Of a DNA stretch of 64,000 nucleotides, positions 35,561 to 44,627 are shown in pieces. The stretch is from Streptomyces sp. NBRC 110028 (GTDB lineage Bacteria; Actinomycetota; Actinomycetes; Streptomycetales; Streptomycetaceae). The notes beneath the pieces were generated by a model. The model did not search any database, was not told the origin of the DNA, and saw nothing but the letters and a program-made list of their open reading frames with translations. The stretch lies in assembly GCF_001417735.1 (NCBI RefSeq), contig NZ_BBUZ01000024.1, positions 244,094-308,093 of the forward strand, written 5' to 3'. Position 1 is the stretch's first letter. The number at the start of each line of letters is the position of its first letter. The translations under genes were made by a program, and so were the position numbers.

Positions 35561-35626
35561 TTGACACCTGGCTGAAACACGACCTACGTTCCAGGCAACA
35601 CAATTCACTAGTGAATAAATATTCAC
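35561..35626 (+). promoter_or_regulatory. Promoter and operator of the transketolase-led sugar operon
   Basis: TTGACA at 35561-35566 and TACGTT at 35585-35590 are 18 bases apart, a good HrdB-type promoter. Just downstream, ATTCACT-AGTGAAT at 35603-35616 is a perfect 14-bp palindrome, followed by a third half-site ATTCAC at 35621-35626, so that ATTCAC repeats at an 18-base interval. The position over the likely transcription start suits a repressor; the SorC-type protein at 43555 is the natural candidate. The stretch is far more A/T-rich than its surroundings. Confidence 0.7.
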
Positions 35627-35641
35627 GCCAAGGACGTTCAG

Positions 35642-36523
35642 ATGCTCAGCACAGACCCAGCCGGCGCCGAACGGTTCCGGGCGCGCCGCCGCCGCATCGC
35701 CGACGAAACCCCGGACGAACAGGTCCGCGAGCTCCGGCAACTGGCCGCCGAGGTGCGCCGGACCGTGGTGCGCATGATCGACAAGGCACAACTCGGCCAT
35801 ATCGGTGGCGACCTGTCGGTGACCGACATCCTCGTCACCCTCTTCGGGCGGGTGCTCGACGTGGATCCCGCACAGCCCCGCAACCCCGACCGCGACCGGT
35901 TCATCCTCAGCAAGGGGCACTGCGCCGCCTCCCTGTACGCCACGCTCGCCCACTGCGGCTACTTCCCGGTGTCCGAGTTGTCCACCTTCATGGCCCCGCT
36001 CTCCGCGCTCAACGGCCACCCGAACCGGACCAAGGTCCCGGGGGTCGAGACCAACACCGGGCCCCTGGGCCACGGGTTCCCCGTCGCGGTCGGCTGCGCC
36101 CTGGCCGCCAGGCTCTCGGGCCGCTCCTACCGCACGTACGTCGTCCTCGGCGACGGAGAGTTGCAGGAGGGCAGCAACTGGGAGGCCGCCATGACCGCCG
36201 CCCACTACGACCTCGGCTCCCTCACCGCGATCGTCGACCGCAACCGCCTCCAGCAGGGCGCCGGTACCGAGGAGACCAAGCGCCTGGAGCCGCTGGCGGA
36301 GAAGTGGACCAGCTTCGGCTGGGAGGCGCGCGAGGTGGACGGCCACGACCACGCGGGACTGCTGTCCGCGCTGCGCCCCTCCCCCACCGGCCGACCGGTC
36401 GCGGTGATCGCGCGGACCGTCAAGGGCAAGGGTGTGTCGTTCATCGAGGACCGGGTCGAGTGGCACCACAAAGTGCCCGACGACGGCCAGGTGCGCACCG
36501 CACTGGAGGAGCTGAGCCGATGA
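35642..36523 (+). CDS. transketolase, N-terminal (ThDP-binding) subunit
   Basis: A 293-residue subunit of a two-chain transketolase. The first ~35 residues are extra. Then come QLGHIGGDLSVTDILVTLFG, FILSKGHCAASLYATLA, ETNTGPLGHGFPVAVGCALA and the thiamine diphosphate motif VVLGDGELQEGSNWEAAMTA ending at RNRLQQ. It transfers ketol units between sugar phosphates. Its stop overlaps the start of the C-terminal subunit. Split transketolases in sugar-kinase operons often serve a dedicated catabolic route, such as apulose-4-phosphate cleavage, rather than the pentose phosphate pathway. Confidence 0.9.
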   Translation: MLSTDPAGAERFRARRRRIADETPDEQVRELRQLAAEVRRTVVRMIDKAQLGHIGGDLSVTDILVTLFGRVLDVDPAQPRNPDRDRFILSKGHCAASLYATLAHCGYFPVSELSTFMAPLSALNGHPNRTKVPGVETNTGPLGHGFPVAVGCALAARLSGRSYRTYVVLGDGELQEGSNWEAAMTAAHYDLGSLTAIVDRNRLQQGAGTEETKRLEPLAEKWTSFGWEAREVDGHDHAGLLSALRPSPTGRPVAVIARTVKGKGVSFIEDRVEWHHKVPDDGQVRTALEELSR

Positions 36524-37491
36524 CCGCCGGACTCATACCCGAGAACACCGCCCGGACCTACGACTGCCGCCAGGCCTTCGCCGAGGAACTGATCGCCCTG
36601 GCCGCCGAGGACCCGCGCGTCGTCGCCGTCTGCAACGACTCCGTGGGATCGAGCAACCTGGTGCGCTTCCGGGAGCTGTACCCCGATCGCCTGATCAACG
36701 TCGGCATCGCCGAGCAGGACCTCGTCGGCGTCGGGGCCGGGCTGGCCAACGGCGGGCTCATCCCCTTCGTGAGCGCGGCGGGCCCGTTCCTCACCGGCCG
36801 GGCCACCGAGCAGATCAAGACCGACGCCGCCTACAACGGACTGCCCGTCATCCTGTGCGGCCAGAGCCCCGGCATGGCGTACGGGGAGCTGGGGCCGACC
36901 CACCACTCGATCGAGGACCTGTCGTGGATGCGGGCCATCGCCGACCTGGCCGTCGCGGTCCCGGCCGACCCGGCCCAGACCCGCGCCGCCGTACGCTGGG
37001 CAGCCGCCCACGACGGCCCGGTCTACCTGCGCATCCCACGGTTCAAGATCCCCGCCGTCACCCCCGAGGACGCGCCGTTCCGCCCCGGGCACTCCCTCCA
37101 GCTCACCGACGGGGACGACGTGACGGTCATGGCCGTCGGCACGATGGTCTCCCGGGCGCTCACCGCCGCCGAGACCCTGCGCGCGGAGGGCATCGGCGTC
37201 CGCGTGCTGAACATGACCTTCGTCGAGCCGATGGACACAGACGCGGTGCTGCGCGCCGCCCGCGAGACCCGGGGCATCGTCACCGCCGAGGAGGCGACCA
37301 CCACGGGCGGGCTCGGGGCGGCGGTGGCCAGCGTCGTCGCCCAGAACCGTCCGGTGCCCATGCGGATCCTGGGAGTGCACCGGCGGTTCGCGCCCACCGG
37401 CAGCGCTTCCTTCCTGCTGGAACACTTCGGTCTGACCGCCGACGGCATCGCCGTCGCCGTCCGGGAGCTGCTGTCCCATGAGCAGCGCTGA
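36520..37491 (+). CDS. transketolase, C-terminal subunit
   Basis: A 323-residue partner of the preceding gene, comprising the pyrimidine-binding domain (LINVGIAEQDLVGVGAGLA with the catalytic Glu) and the transketolase C-domain (VTVMAVGTMVSRALTAAETL). The start ATG overlaps the preceding TGA by three bases and the stop overlaps the kinase start by 14 bases. The two chains should form an alpha2beta2 enzyme. Chain order and spacing are the same as in other split transketolase operons. Confidence 0.9.
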   Translation: MTAGLIPENTARTYDCRQAFAEELIALAAEDPRVVAVCNDSVGSSNLVRFRELYPDRLINVGIAEQDLVGVGAGLANGGLIPFVSAAGPFLTGRATEQIKTDAAYNGLPVILCGQSPGMAYGELGPTHHSIEDLSWMRAIADLAVAVPADPAQTRAAVRWAAAHDGPVYLRIPRFKIPAVTPEDAPFRPGHSLQLTDGDDVTVMAVGTMVSRALTAAETLRAEGIGVRVLNMTFVEPMDTDAVLRAARETRGIVTAEEATTTGGLGAAVASVVAQNRPVPMRILGVHRRFAPTGSASFLLEHFGLTADGIAVAVRELLSHEQR

Positions 37492-39082
37492 ACCGCTCGT
37501 CCTCGCCATCGACCAGGGCACCAGCGCGACCAAGGCGGTGCTGGTCGACCGGCGCGGAGACATCGTCGCCCGCGGTTCGGCCCCGCTGGGTCTGTCGACC
37601 CCGTCCCCTGGCTGGGTCGAGCAGTCGCCGGAGGAGATCTGGACCGGCTGCGGGCGGGCCGTCGCCGCGTGCCTCGACGGCCAGGACGCCTCGCGCGTCG
37701 CCGCCATCGGGCTGAGCACCCAACGCGAGTCGCTGCTGCTGTGGGACCGGGCGACCGGGGAGCCGCTGAGTCCGCTGGTGAGCTGGCTGGACAAGCGCAC
37801 CGCGGGCGATCCGGCGCTGCTGCGGGCCGTGCCCCACGCGGATCTGGTCCGCGAGGTCAGCGGGCTGCCGCTGGACCCGATGTTCTCGGCCCCGAAGGCC
37901 GCCTGGCTGCTGGACCGGTACGACCCCGACCGGCGCCGCAGCCGTGCGGGCGAGCTGTGCCTGGGCACCGTCGACTCCTGGCTGTTGTTCAAGCTCGGTG
38001 GCGCCCATCTCATCGAGATCGGCAACGCCGCGCGCACCCAGCTGCTCGACGTGCGCCGGTGTACCTGGGACCGGCGGCTGACCCGGATCTTCGACGTACC
38101 GCCGGAGGTGCTGCCCCAGGTCGTACCGTCGCAGGGCCCGTTCCCCGGTACCCGCGGGCTCGCGCCGCTGCCCGACGGAGTGCCGGTCACCGCGGTGCTC
38201 GGCGACTCCCACGCCGCGCTGTTCGCCCACGCGGGATGGGCGCCGGGGACGGTCAAGGCGACCTACGGCACCGGGTCCTCGGTGATGGCGGTGGTCCCCT
38301 CCGCGACCCGGGTCTCCTCCGGGCTGTGCCTGACCGTCGCCTGGCAGACCCGCGGTACCCCGACCTGGGCGGTGGAGGGAAACGTCCGCTCCACCGGAGC
38401 CACCGTGAACTGGCTGGCGGGCGTGCTCGGCCGCGACCCCGCCGAACTGGCGGAACTGGCCGCGGACAGCAGCGAGGGCGTGGTCGTCGTCCCCGCCTTC
38501 GGCGGGCTGGGCGCCCCCTGGTGGGACGAGAACGCGGTGGGCCTGATCAGCGGGCTCACCCTGGGCACCCACGCCGGGCACCTCGCTCGCGCCGCGCTGG
38601 AGTCGATCGCGTTCCAGGTCGAGGACGTGGTGGCGGCGGTCGAGCGGGAGACCGGCCCCGTCACCCGGCTGCTCGCGGACGGCGGGCCGACCGGCAACCC
38701 GGTGCTGATGCGCCTCCAGGCGGACACCAGCGGGCGGACCGTCGAACGGGCCCTGGCCCGCGATCTGTCGGCCCTCGGCGCCGCCCACCTCGCGGGGCTG
38801 ACCCGCGGGGTGTGGGACCGGGCCGCCCTGGAACGGCTGGCCCGCCCCCGGGAGGGCTACGCGCCGACCGGTGACGAGACCGCCCGGGCCCGGCGGCTCG
38901 CGCACTGGCACACAGCGGTGCGACGCGCCCGCCTCCAGGCCGCCCCCTGCGACGACGGCCGGACCGGCGAGGAGGAAGGCCGCTCCGGCGAGGAGCACGG
39001 CCACCTCCCGGCACCCCCGCCGCGGGCCACCGCCGCACCGCCTGAAACACCCGAGCCCTCGGCCGCCCAAGGAGCGTCATGA
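37478..39082 (+). CDS. FGGY-family carbohydrate kinase
   Basis: A 534-residue sugar kinase. The ATPase phosphate-1 motif is LAIDQGTSATKAVLVDRRGD, the substrate region reads GLSTQRESLLLWDRATGEPL, and later motifs are TYGTGSSVMA and FGGLGAPWWDENAVGLISGL. It is closer to the glycerol kinase/apulose kinase side of the family than to xylulokinase by pattern. Residues about 480-534 are an unusual Gly/Glu/Pro-rich low-complexity tail. The product would feed the adjacent transketolase. The substrate (apulose, xylulose, ribulose or erythrulose) cannot be settled from sequence. Confidence 0.88.
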   Translation: MSSAEPLVLAIDQGTSATKAVLVDRRGDIVARGSAPLGLSTPSPGWVEQSPEEIWTGCGRAVAACLDGQDASRVAAIGLSTQRESLLLWDRATGEPLSPLVSWLDKRTAGDPALLRAVPHADLVREVSGLPLDPMFSAPKAAWLLDRYDPDRRRSRAGELCLGTVDSWLLFKLGGAHLIEIGNAARTQLLDVRRCTWDRRLTRIFDVPPEVLPQVVPSQGPFPGTRGLAPLPDGVPVTAVLGDSHAALFAHAGWAPGTVKATYGTGSSVMAVVPSATRVSSGLCLTVAWQTRGTPTWAVEGNVRSTGATVNWLAGVLGRDPAELAELAADSSEGVVVVPAFGGLGAPWWDENAVGLISGLTLGTHAGHLARAALESIAFQVEDVVAAVERETGPVTRLLADGGPTGNPVLMRLQADTSGRTVERALARDLSALGAAHLAGLTRGVWDRAALERLARPREGYAPTGDETARARRLAHWHTAVRRARLQAAPCDDGRTGEEEGRSGEEHGHLPAPPPRATAAPPETPEPSAAQGAS

Positions 39083-39867
39083 CCATGCGATACGCGGGAA
39101 AGGGCGTCGTGGTCACCGGGGCCGCGCGCGGTATCGGCCTCGGGATCGCCGCCCGATTCGCCGGCGAGGGCGCCGATGTCCTGCTGGTGGACGCGGCCGC
39201 CTCCGTCGAGGACGCGGCCGCGGAACTGGCCGCCGACAGCGGCACCCGTACCCTCGGCGTCCGGGCGGACGTCACCTCGCCCGAGGACGTGGCCCGCGCC
39301 TTCGCGCTCGCCGACTCCACATGGGGACGGCTGGACGTCCTGGTCAACAACGCGGGCGTCATCACCATCAGCAGGCTCGAGGACCTGACCCTGGACGACT
39401 GGCAGAAGGTCCTCGCCGTCAACACCACCGGCACCTTCCTGTGCGCACAGGCCGCGGCGGCCGCCATGCGGGCTTACGGACGCGGCGGGCGCATCCTCAA
39501 CGCGGCCTCGGGACAGGCGCGGCAGGGGTTCGTCTACACACCGCACTACGCGGCCAGCAAGTTCGGGGTGGTCGGCCTCACCCAGTCCCTGGCCAAGGAG
39601 CTGGCCGGGGACCGGATCACGGTCAACGCCTACTGCCCCGGGATCGTCGGCAGCGAGATGTGGGACTACAACGACCGCGCGTGGGGCCGGCTGCTCGGCG
39701 ACTACGCCCCCGGGGAGCTGATGGCCGAGTGGATCGCGGGCATCCCCCTCGGACGCGCCGGCACCCATGACGACATCGCCAACCTGCTGCTCTTCCTCGC
39801 CTCCCACGAGGCGGAATACATCACCGGCCAGACGATCAACGTCGACGGCGGGATGTTCATGAACTAG
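39079..39867 (+). CDS. SDR-family polyol/sugar dehydrogenase
   Basis: A 262-residue classical short-chain dehydrogenase. NAD binding is shown by VVVTGAARGIGLGIAARFAG, then NNAG, catalytic Ser in AASGQARQ, Tyr-x3-Lys in HYAASKFGVVGL and the C-terminal ITGQTINVDGGMFMN. SDRs of this branch oxidise sorbitol, xylitol, butanediol and similar polyols to ketoses, which would supply the kinase. It overlaps the kinase gene by ATGA. Confidence 0.88.
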   Translation: MTMRYAGKGVVVTGAARGIGLGIAARFAGEGADVLLVDAAASVEDAAAELAADSGTRTLGVRADVTSPEDVARAFALADSTWGRLDVLVNNAGVITISRLEDLTLDDWQKVLAVNTTGTFLCAQAAAAAMRAYGRGGRILNAASGQARQGFVYTPHYAASKFGVVGLTQSLAKELAGDRITVNAYCPGIVGSEMWDYNDRAWGRLLGDYAPGELMAEWIAGIPLGRAGTHDDIANLLLFLASHEAEYITGQTINVDGGMFMN

Positions 39868-39884
39868 CTCCGACGACGTCGGAG
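39868..39884 (+). other. Short hairpin between dehydrogenase and permease genes
   Basis: CTCCGAC-GAC-GTCGGAG begins directly after the dehydrogenase stop codon. It may mark an mRNA processing or attenuation point before the transporter genes; no T-run follows. Confidence 0.35.
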
Positions 39885-39902
39885 GCACACTCGGAGGTTT
39901 CG

Positions 39903-40925
39903 ATGAGCACGACCGGCAACGCCGCAACGGCCGTTGACGCTACCCCACCCCCTACGGACACCCACCACGCCCGGCTGCCGTCCTGGGTGACGGGTGTCCT
40001 CACCGGATCGCGTGGTCCCGCCCTCGGCCTGATCGGCATGTGCGTCGTCTTCTTCATCGCGACGCCGTACTTCCTCACCCAGAGCAATCTGCTCAACATC
40101 GTCGACCAGACCGCCGTCCTCGGCCTGCTCGCGCTCGGCATGACCGCGGTCATCGTGATGGGCGGCATCGACCTGTCCGTCGGCGCCGTGCTGGCCCTCG
40201 CGACCATGGTGGTCGGCTGGCTCTCGCACGACCAGGGGTGGCCGCTGTGGCTGAGCGCGGTGGCCGCGATCGGTGTCGCCGGCGCATGCGGGCTCGCCAA
40301 CGGGCTCGGCATCACCTACACCAGGCTGCCGCCGTTCATCGCCACCCTGGCGATGATGTCGATCGCCCGCGGCCTGGCCAACGTCATCACCGACGGGCAG
40401 CAGATCGTCGGGTTCCCCGACTGGTTCGACAACCTGTCCACCACCCGGTACGTCGGCATCTTCACCGCGTGCACCGCCGTGCTCGCCGCGCTGTACGTGG
40501 CGGGGTGGGCGTACATGCGCTACCGGAGCGGCGGCCGCGCGCTGTACGCGATCGGCGGCAGCGCCGAGGTCGCCCGGCTCGCCGGCATCGCCGTCAAGAA
40601 GCGGACCGTGCTCGTCTACACCGTGACCGGTCTGCTGGCGGGCCTGGCCGGGGTCTTCCTGACGATGCGCCTGGACTCCTCCCAGCCGAGCGCGGGAACC
40701 GGTTACGAACTCGACACCATCGCCGCCGTGGTGATCGGCGGGGCCAGCCTCAGCGGCGGTGTCGGCTCGGTCACCGGAACCCTGTTCGGCGTTCTGATCA
40801 TCGGAGTCCTGCGCAACGGCCTCAACCTGCTGGGCGTCTCGCCGTTCATCCAGCAGATCGTCATCGGTCTGGTGATCGCGCTGGCCGTCATGCTCGATGT
40901 GCTCCGCCGCCGCGAGGCGCGCTGA
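39903..40925 (+). CDS. ribose-type ABC transporter permease
   Basis: A 340-residue permease of the RbsC/BPD_transp_2 family with about ten membrane segments after a ~35-residue cytoplasmic N-terminus. Typical stretches are LLALGMTAVIVMGGIDLSVG, YAIGGSAEVARLAGIAVKK and AAVVIGGASLSGGVGSVTGT. It pairs with the lipoprotein and the double ATPase downstream. GGAGG lies just before the ATG. Confidence 0.93.
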   Translation: MSTTGNAATAVDATPPPTDTHHARLPSWVTGVLTGSRGPALGLIGMCVVFFIATPYFLTQSNLLNIVDQTAVLGLLALGMTAVIVMGGIDLSVGAVLALATMVVGWLSHDQGWPLWLSAVAAIGVAGACGLANGLGITYTRLPPFIATLAMMSIARGLANVITDGQQIVGFPDWFDNLSTTRYVGIFTACTAVLAALYVAGWAYMRYRSGGRALYAIGGSAEVARLAGIAVKKRTVLVYTVTGLLAGLAGVFLTMRLDSSQPSAGTGYELDTIAAVVIGGASLSGGVGSVTGTLFGVLIIGVLRNGLNLLGVSPFIQQIVIGLVIALAVMLDVLRRREAR

Positions 40926-40935
40926 CGCACCCCGG

Positions 40936-41028
40936 TTCTCCCCCCCCTCTCCCATCCCCTCTCCGCTTCTCCCCTCTCCCTCTCCCTCTCCCCCTCCCTT
41001 TCCCTCTCCGCTTCTCCTCTCTTCCCCC
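40936..41028 (+). repeat. 93-base pyrimidine tract between permease and binding-protein genes
   Basis: All but three of 93 bases are C or T, built from irregular CTCTCC-type units. It fills most of the 127-base gap before the binding-protein gene. It is too unstructured to be a terminator. It could be a ribosome or RNase landing region that raises expression of the binding protein, or a slippage-prone tract. Confidence 0.8.
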
Positions 41029-41052
41029 GGCACAAGCCAAGGAGTGGTTCCC

Positions 41053-42030
41053 ATGAAGACACGAGTGACGACACGCGTCGTGATAGCCACCGGAATCGCG
41101 GCCACCATGGTGGTCGGCGTCACCGCCTGCGGACGCGGCAACAGCGGTGCGAAGACCGCCGACGGCAAGCAGATCACCATCGGGCTGGCCGTGGCCAACC
41201 TCCAGGCCGACTTCTTCAACCAGATCAAGCAGTCCGTGACCGCCGAGGCGAAGAAGAAGGGCATCAAGGTCATCGTCTCCGACGCGCACGGCGACGCGGC
41301 CACCCAGGTCAACCAGATCCAGGACTTCATCAGCCGTCAGGTGAGCGCCATCATCTACATCCCCGCGGGCGCGACGGCGGCCGGTGTCCCCGTGAAGGCG
41401 GCCAACCGCGCCAAGATCCCCGTGGTCACCGTGGACCGCAACCCGCCCGGCCAGCCCGGCAAGTCGTTCATCGCCAGCGACAGCGTCGCGGCCGCGCGGA
41501 CGCTGGGCGACTACGTGGTCAAGGAGTCCGGTGGCAAGGGTCAGCTCGCCATTCTCCAGGGCCAGATCGGCACCACCCCGCAGGTGGACCGGCAGAAGGG
41601 GTTCGGGCAGGCCCTCAAGAACGCGCCCGGCATCAAGGTGGTGTCCCAGCAGCCCGCCGACTGGGCGCAGGACAAGGCGTACTCCGTCGCCCAGGACATG
41701 CTGCAGGCCCACCCCAGCATCGACATCCTGTGGGGCCAGGCCGACGCGATGGCGCTCGGCGCCGCCCAGGCCGTCAAGGCGTCCGGCTCGCACAAGAAGC
41801 ACCTGATCGTCGGCTTCGACGGCGACATCGCCGGGCTCAAGGCCGTCCGCCGGGGCACCGTGGACGCCACCATGGTGCAGCAGACGCGCAAGATGGGCCG
41901 GATGTCGGTGAACACCGCCGTGGACATCCTCAAGGGCAAGAAGGTCCCTGCCGAGCAGCTTCAGCCCGCCTTCCTCCTGACCAGCAAGGACAAGAAGAAG
42001 GCCACCCAGTTCATCAACTCCCACCCGTAA
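41053..42030 (+). CDS. sugar ABC transporter substrate-binding lipoprotein
   Basis: A 325-residue periplasmic-binding-protein type I lipoprotein. The signal peptide ends VVGVTACGRG with a lipobox Cys at about residue 24. The mature part has ITIGLAVANLQADFFNQIKQ, ISRQVSAIIYIPAG, VVTVDRNPPG and DILWGQADAMALGAAQAVKA, matching ribose/polyol binders of the RbsB type. AAGGAG lies about eight bases before the ATG. It probably captures the sugar used by this island. Confidence 0.93.
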   Translation: MKTRVTTRVVIATGIAATMVVGVTACGRGNSGAKTADGKQITIGLAVANLQADFFNQIKQSVTAEAKKKGIKVIVSDAHGDAATQVNQIQDFISRQVSAIIYIPAGATAAGVPVKAANRAKIPVVTVDRNPPGQPGKSFIASDSVAAARTLGDYVVKESGGKGQLAILQGQIGTTPQVDRQKGFGQALKNAPGIKVVSQQPADWAQDKAYSVAQDMLQAHPSIDILWGQADAMALGAAQAVKASGSHKKHLIVGFDGDIAGLKAVRRGTVDATMVQQTRKMGRMSVNTAVDILKGKKVPAEQLQPAFLLTSKDKKKATQFINSHP

Positions 42031-42065
42031 ACGGCGGCATGGACGGCATGGACAGGAGAGACGGT

Positions 42066-43547
42066 ATGGACAACGGGTCCCAGGGCCTGGTCGTACGGGG
42101 GATATCCAAGCGGTTCGGGGCGACCCAGGCGCTCGACCGCTTCGACCTGGAGGTGCGCCCCGGGGAAGTGGTGGCGCTGCTCGGCGAGAACGGCGCGGGC
42201 AAGTCCACCGTGTCCAACATCATCGCGGGCACCTTCCCCTCCGACACCGGCGAGATGACCTGGCAGGGGCGGCCGTACGAGCCGAAGACCCCCAAAGACG
42301 CCATCGGTCACGGCATCGGCCTCATCCACCAGGAGATGCGCCTGCTGCCGGACCTGTCCGTGGCCGAGAACGTGTTCCTCGGGCGGCTGCTGCGCCGGGG
42401 CGGGCGTATCGACCGGGGCGAGATGAACCGGCGGGCCCGGGAACAGCTGCGGCGGCTGGGCCTGGACATCTCCCCGACGCGCCTGGTGCGCACCCTGCGG
42501 GTGGCCGAGCAGCAGCAGGTCGAGATCGCCAAGGCGCTGACCCTGAACGCGCGCCTGCTGATCCTCGACGAGCCCACGGCCGCCCTCGGCGGCGAGGAGA
42601 CCGATCACCTCTTCGAGCGGATCGGCGCCCTCCGCGCCGAGGGGATGTCGTTCGTCTATGTGAGCCACCGGCTGGAGGAAATCGCCCGCATCTGCGACCG
42701 CGTCGTGGTCATGCGCGACGGACAGCTCGTCGCCGCCCACGACACCGCGCAGGTACCGGTGGTACAGCTGGTGGAGGAGATGGTCGGGCGCAGCATCGAG
42801 CGCATCTTCCCCGACACCGGAACCGCCCGCGCCCGGGAGGTGCTCCAGGTGCGAAACCTGGCCGGGGCCTCCTTCCAGGACGTGTCGTTCAGCGTCCACG
42901 AGGGCGAAGTCCTCGGCATCGCGGGCATCGTGGGGGCGGGCCGCACCGAACTGGTGCGGGCCGTCGCCGGCGTCGACCCGGTGACCGGGGGCACGGTGGC
43001 CGTCGAGGGACGGGAGCTGCGGCTGCGCGGGCCCCGGGACGCCATCGCGGCGGGCATGGTGCTGGTGCCCGAGGACCGCAAGGGCCAAGGCGCGGTCCTG
43101 GACCTGTCGATCGGCGACAACGTGGCCCTCGCCAACCTCGACCGCATCGCCCGCCGGGGCTGGCTGAGCCCGCGCCGGGTGGCGGCGGTGGCCGGTGAGG
43201 CCATCAGCCTGATGACCGTCAAGGGGCGGGCCGGGCAGCCGGTGCGGACGCTGTCCGGCGGCAACCAGCAGAAGGTCGTCATCGCCAAGTGGCTGGAGCG
43301 CAAGCCCAAGGTGGTCATCCTGGACGAGCCGACCCGCGGTATCGACGTCGGCGCGCGGGCCGCGATCTACGAGGTGATCGCGGACCTGGCCCGCTCCGGC
43401 ATGGCGGTCGTCGTGGTCAGCTCCGACCTCGACGAGGTGCTGGGCCTGTCCCATCGGGTGCTCGTCCTCAGCCGGGGACGGCAGCGGGGCATCCTTCCGG
43501 CGGAGGAGGCCACCGACGCCGCCGTCATGCGCCTCGCCACGGCATGA
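42066..43547 (+). CDS. sugar ABC transporter ATP-binding protein (double ATPase)
   Basis: A 493-residue RbsA-type protein with two ABC units. The first has GENGAGKST, the signature RTLRVAEQQQVEIAKAL and Walker B LLILDEPTAAL. The second has a typical degenerate P-loop (GIVGAGRTEL), the signature TLSGGNQQKVVIAKWL and VVILDEPTRGIDVGARA. ATG 42066 is chosen because AGGAGAG lies seven bases before it; in-frame ATGs at 42039 and 42048 lack a site. Confidence 0.93.
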   Translation: MDNGSQGLVVRGISKRFGATQALDRFDLEVRPGEVVALLGENGAGKSTVSNIIAGTFPSDTGEMTWQGRPYEPKTPKDAIGHGIGLIHQEMRLLPDLSVAENVFLGRLLRRGGRIDRGEMNRRAREQLRRLGLDISPTRLVRTLRVAEQQQVEIAKALTLNARLLILDEPTAALGGEETDHLFERIGALRAEGMSFVYVSHRLEEIARICDRVVVMRDGQLVAAHDTAQVPVVQLVEEMVGRSIERIFPDTGTARAREVLQVRNLAGASFQDVSFSVHEGEVLGIAGIVGAGRTELVRAVAGVDPVTGGTVAVEGRELRLRGPRDAIAAGMVLVPEDRKGQGAVLDLSIGDNVALANLDRIARRGWLSPRRVAAVAGEAISLMTVKGRAGQPVRTLSGGNQQKVVIAKWLERKPKVVILDEPTRGIDVGARAAIYEVIADLARSGMAVVVVSSDLDEVLGLSHRVLVLSRGRQRGILPAEEATDAAVMRLATA

Positions 43548-43554
43548 TGCGGCT

Positions 43555-44586
43555 ATGAATCCCCACAACCGGACCGGCACCCCCGCGACCCGCACCACGC
43601 GCATGGCGACCAGCGACGAGCAACTGCGGCTGATGACCCGGATCGCCCGGCTCTACCACGAGCAGGGGATGCGGCAGCCGCGTATCGCCGAGGAACTGCA
43701 CATCTCCCAGGCGCGCGTCTCCAGGCTGCTCACCCAGGCCGCCAAGCTCGGCATCGTGCGCACCATCGTGGTGCCGCCCGAGGGGGTCTTCGCCGAGCTG
43801 GAGGAGGAGATCGCAGACCGCTACGGGCTGCGCGACGTGGTGGTCGTCGATGTCGAGGGCGAGGCCGATTCCGTCATCCCCGCGCTCGGCGCGGCCACCG
43901 CGGTCTATCTGGAGACCACGCTCATGGAGGGCGACCGGCTGGGCATCTCCTCGTGGAGCGCCACTCTGCTCGCGGCGGTGGAGGCCATGCGGTCCCGGCC
44001 GGGCGGGCGGTTCCTGGAGGAGGTCGTCCAGCTGATGGGCGGGGTGGGCGATCCGCAGGTCCAGGTCCAGGCGACCCGGCTGATGGGGCGGCTCGCGGAG
44101 CTGACCGGCGCGGAGCCCGTCTTCATGTCGGCGCCGGGGCTGGTGGCCGGCGCCACCGTGCGGGACGCCATCCTCGCCGACCCCAAGGTGAGCAGCGTGG
44201 CCGCGGCGTGGAAGAACCTCACCATCGCCATCGTGGGCATCGGCAGCCTCGACCCCTCGCCGCTGCTGCGCCGCAGCGGCAACATCTTCTCCGACGACGA
44301 CCAGGAACAGCTGCGCGCGCTCGGCGCGGTGGGCGACATCTGCCTGCACTTCTTCGACGAGCACGGCACCCTGCTCGACACCGAGCTGAACGACCGGGTC
44401 ATCGGCATCACCCCCGACACCTACCGCGCCGTGCCGCGCCGCGTCGCGGTGGCCGGCGGCGACCGCAAGTACGCGGCGATACGCGCCGCCCTGCTGGGCG
44501 GCTGGGTCGATGTCCTGATCACCGACCTGGGAGTGGCCCGCAGGCTGGCGGGCCGGCCCGACCGAACCGAACGACAAGCGCCGTAG
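43555..44586 (+). CDS. SorC/DeoR-type sugar-sensing transcriptional regulator
   Basis: A 343-residue regulator. Residues about 22-70 form a helix-turn-helix (LMTRIARLYHEQGMRQPRIA, then ISQARVSRLLTQA). Residues about 85-340 form the SorC sugar-phosphate-binding domain (GDRLGISSWSATLLAAVEAM, AWKNLTIAIVGIGSLDPSPL, DRVIGITPDTYRAVPRRVAV). It lies at the end of the transketolase-kinase-ABC operon and probably represses the promoter at 35561 until a phosphorylated intermediate binds. Confidence 0.92.
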   Translation: MNPHNRTGTPATRTTRMATSDEQLRLMTRIARLYHEQGMRQPRIAEELHISQARVSRLLTQAAKLGIVRTIVVPPEGVFAELEEEIADRYGLRDVVVVDVEGEADSVIPALGAATAVYLETTLMEGDRLGISSWSATLLAAVEAMRSRPGGRFLEEVVQLMGGVGDPQVQVQATRLMGRLAELTGAEPVFMSAPGLVAGATVRDAILADPKVSSVAAAWKNLTIAIVGIGSLDPSPLLRRSGNIFSDDDQEQLRALGAVGDICLHFFDEHGTLLDTELNDRVIGITPDTYRAVPRRVAVAGGDRKYAAIRAALLGGWVDVLITDLGVARRLAGRPDRTERQAP

Positions 44587-44627
44587 CGTCGACGAGCGCC
44601 GCGGCGGTATCCCTCAAGGAGTCCTCC

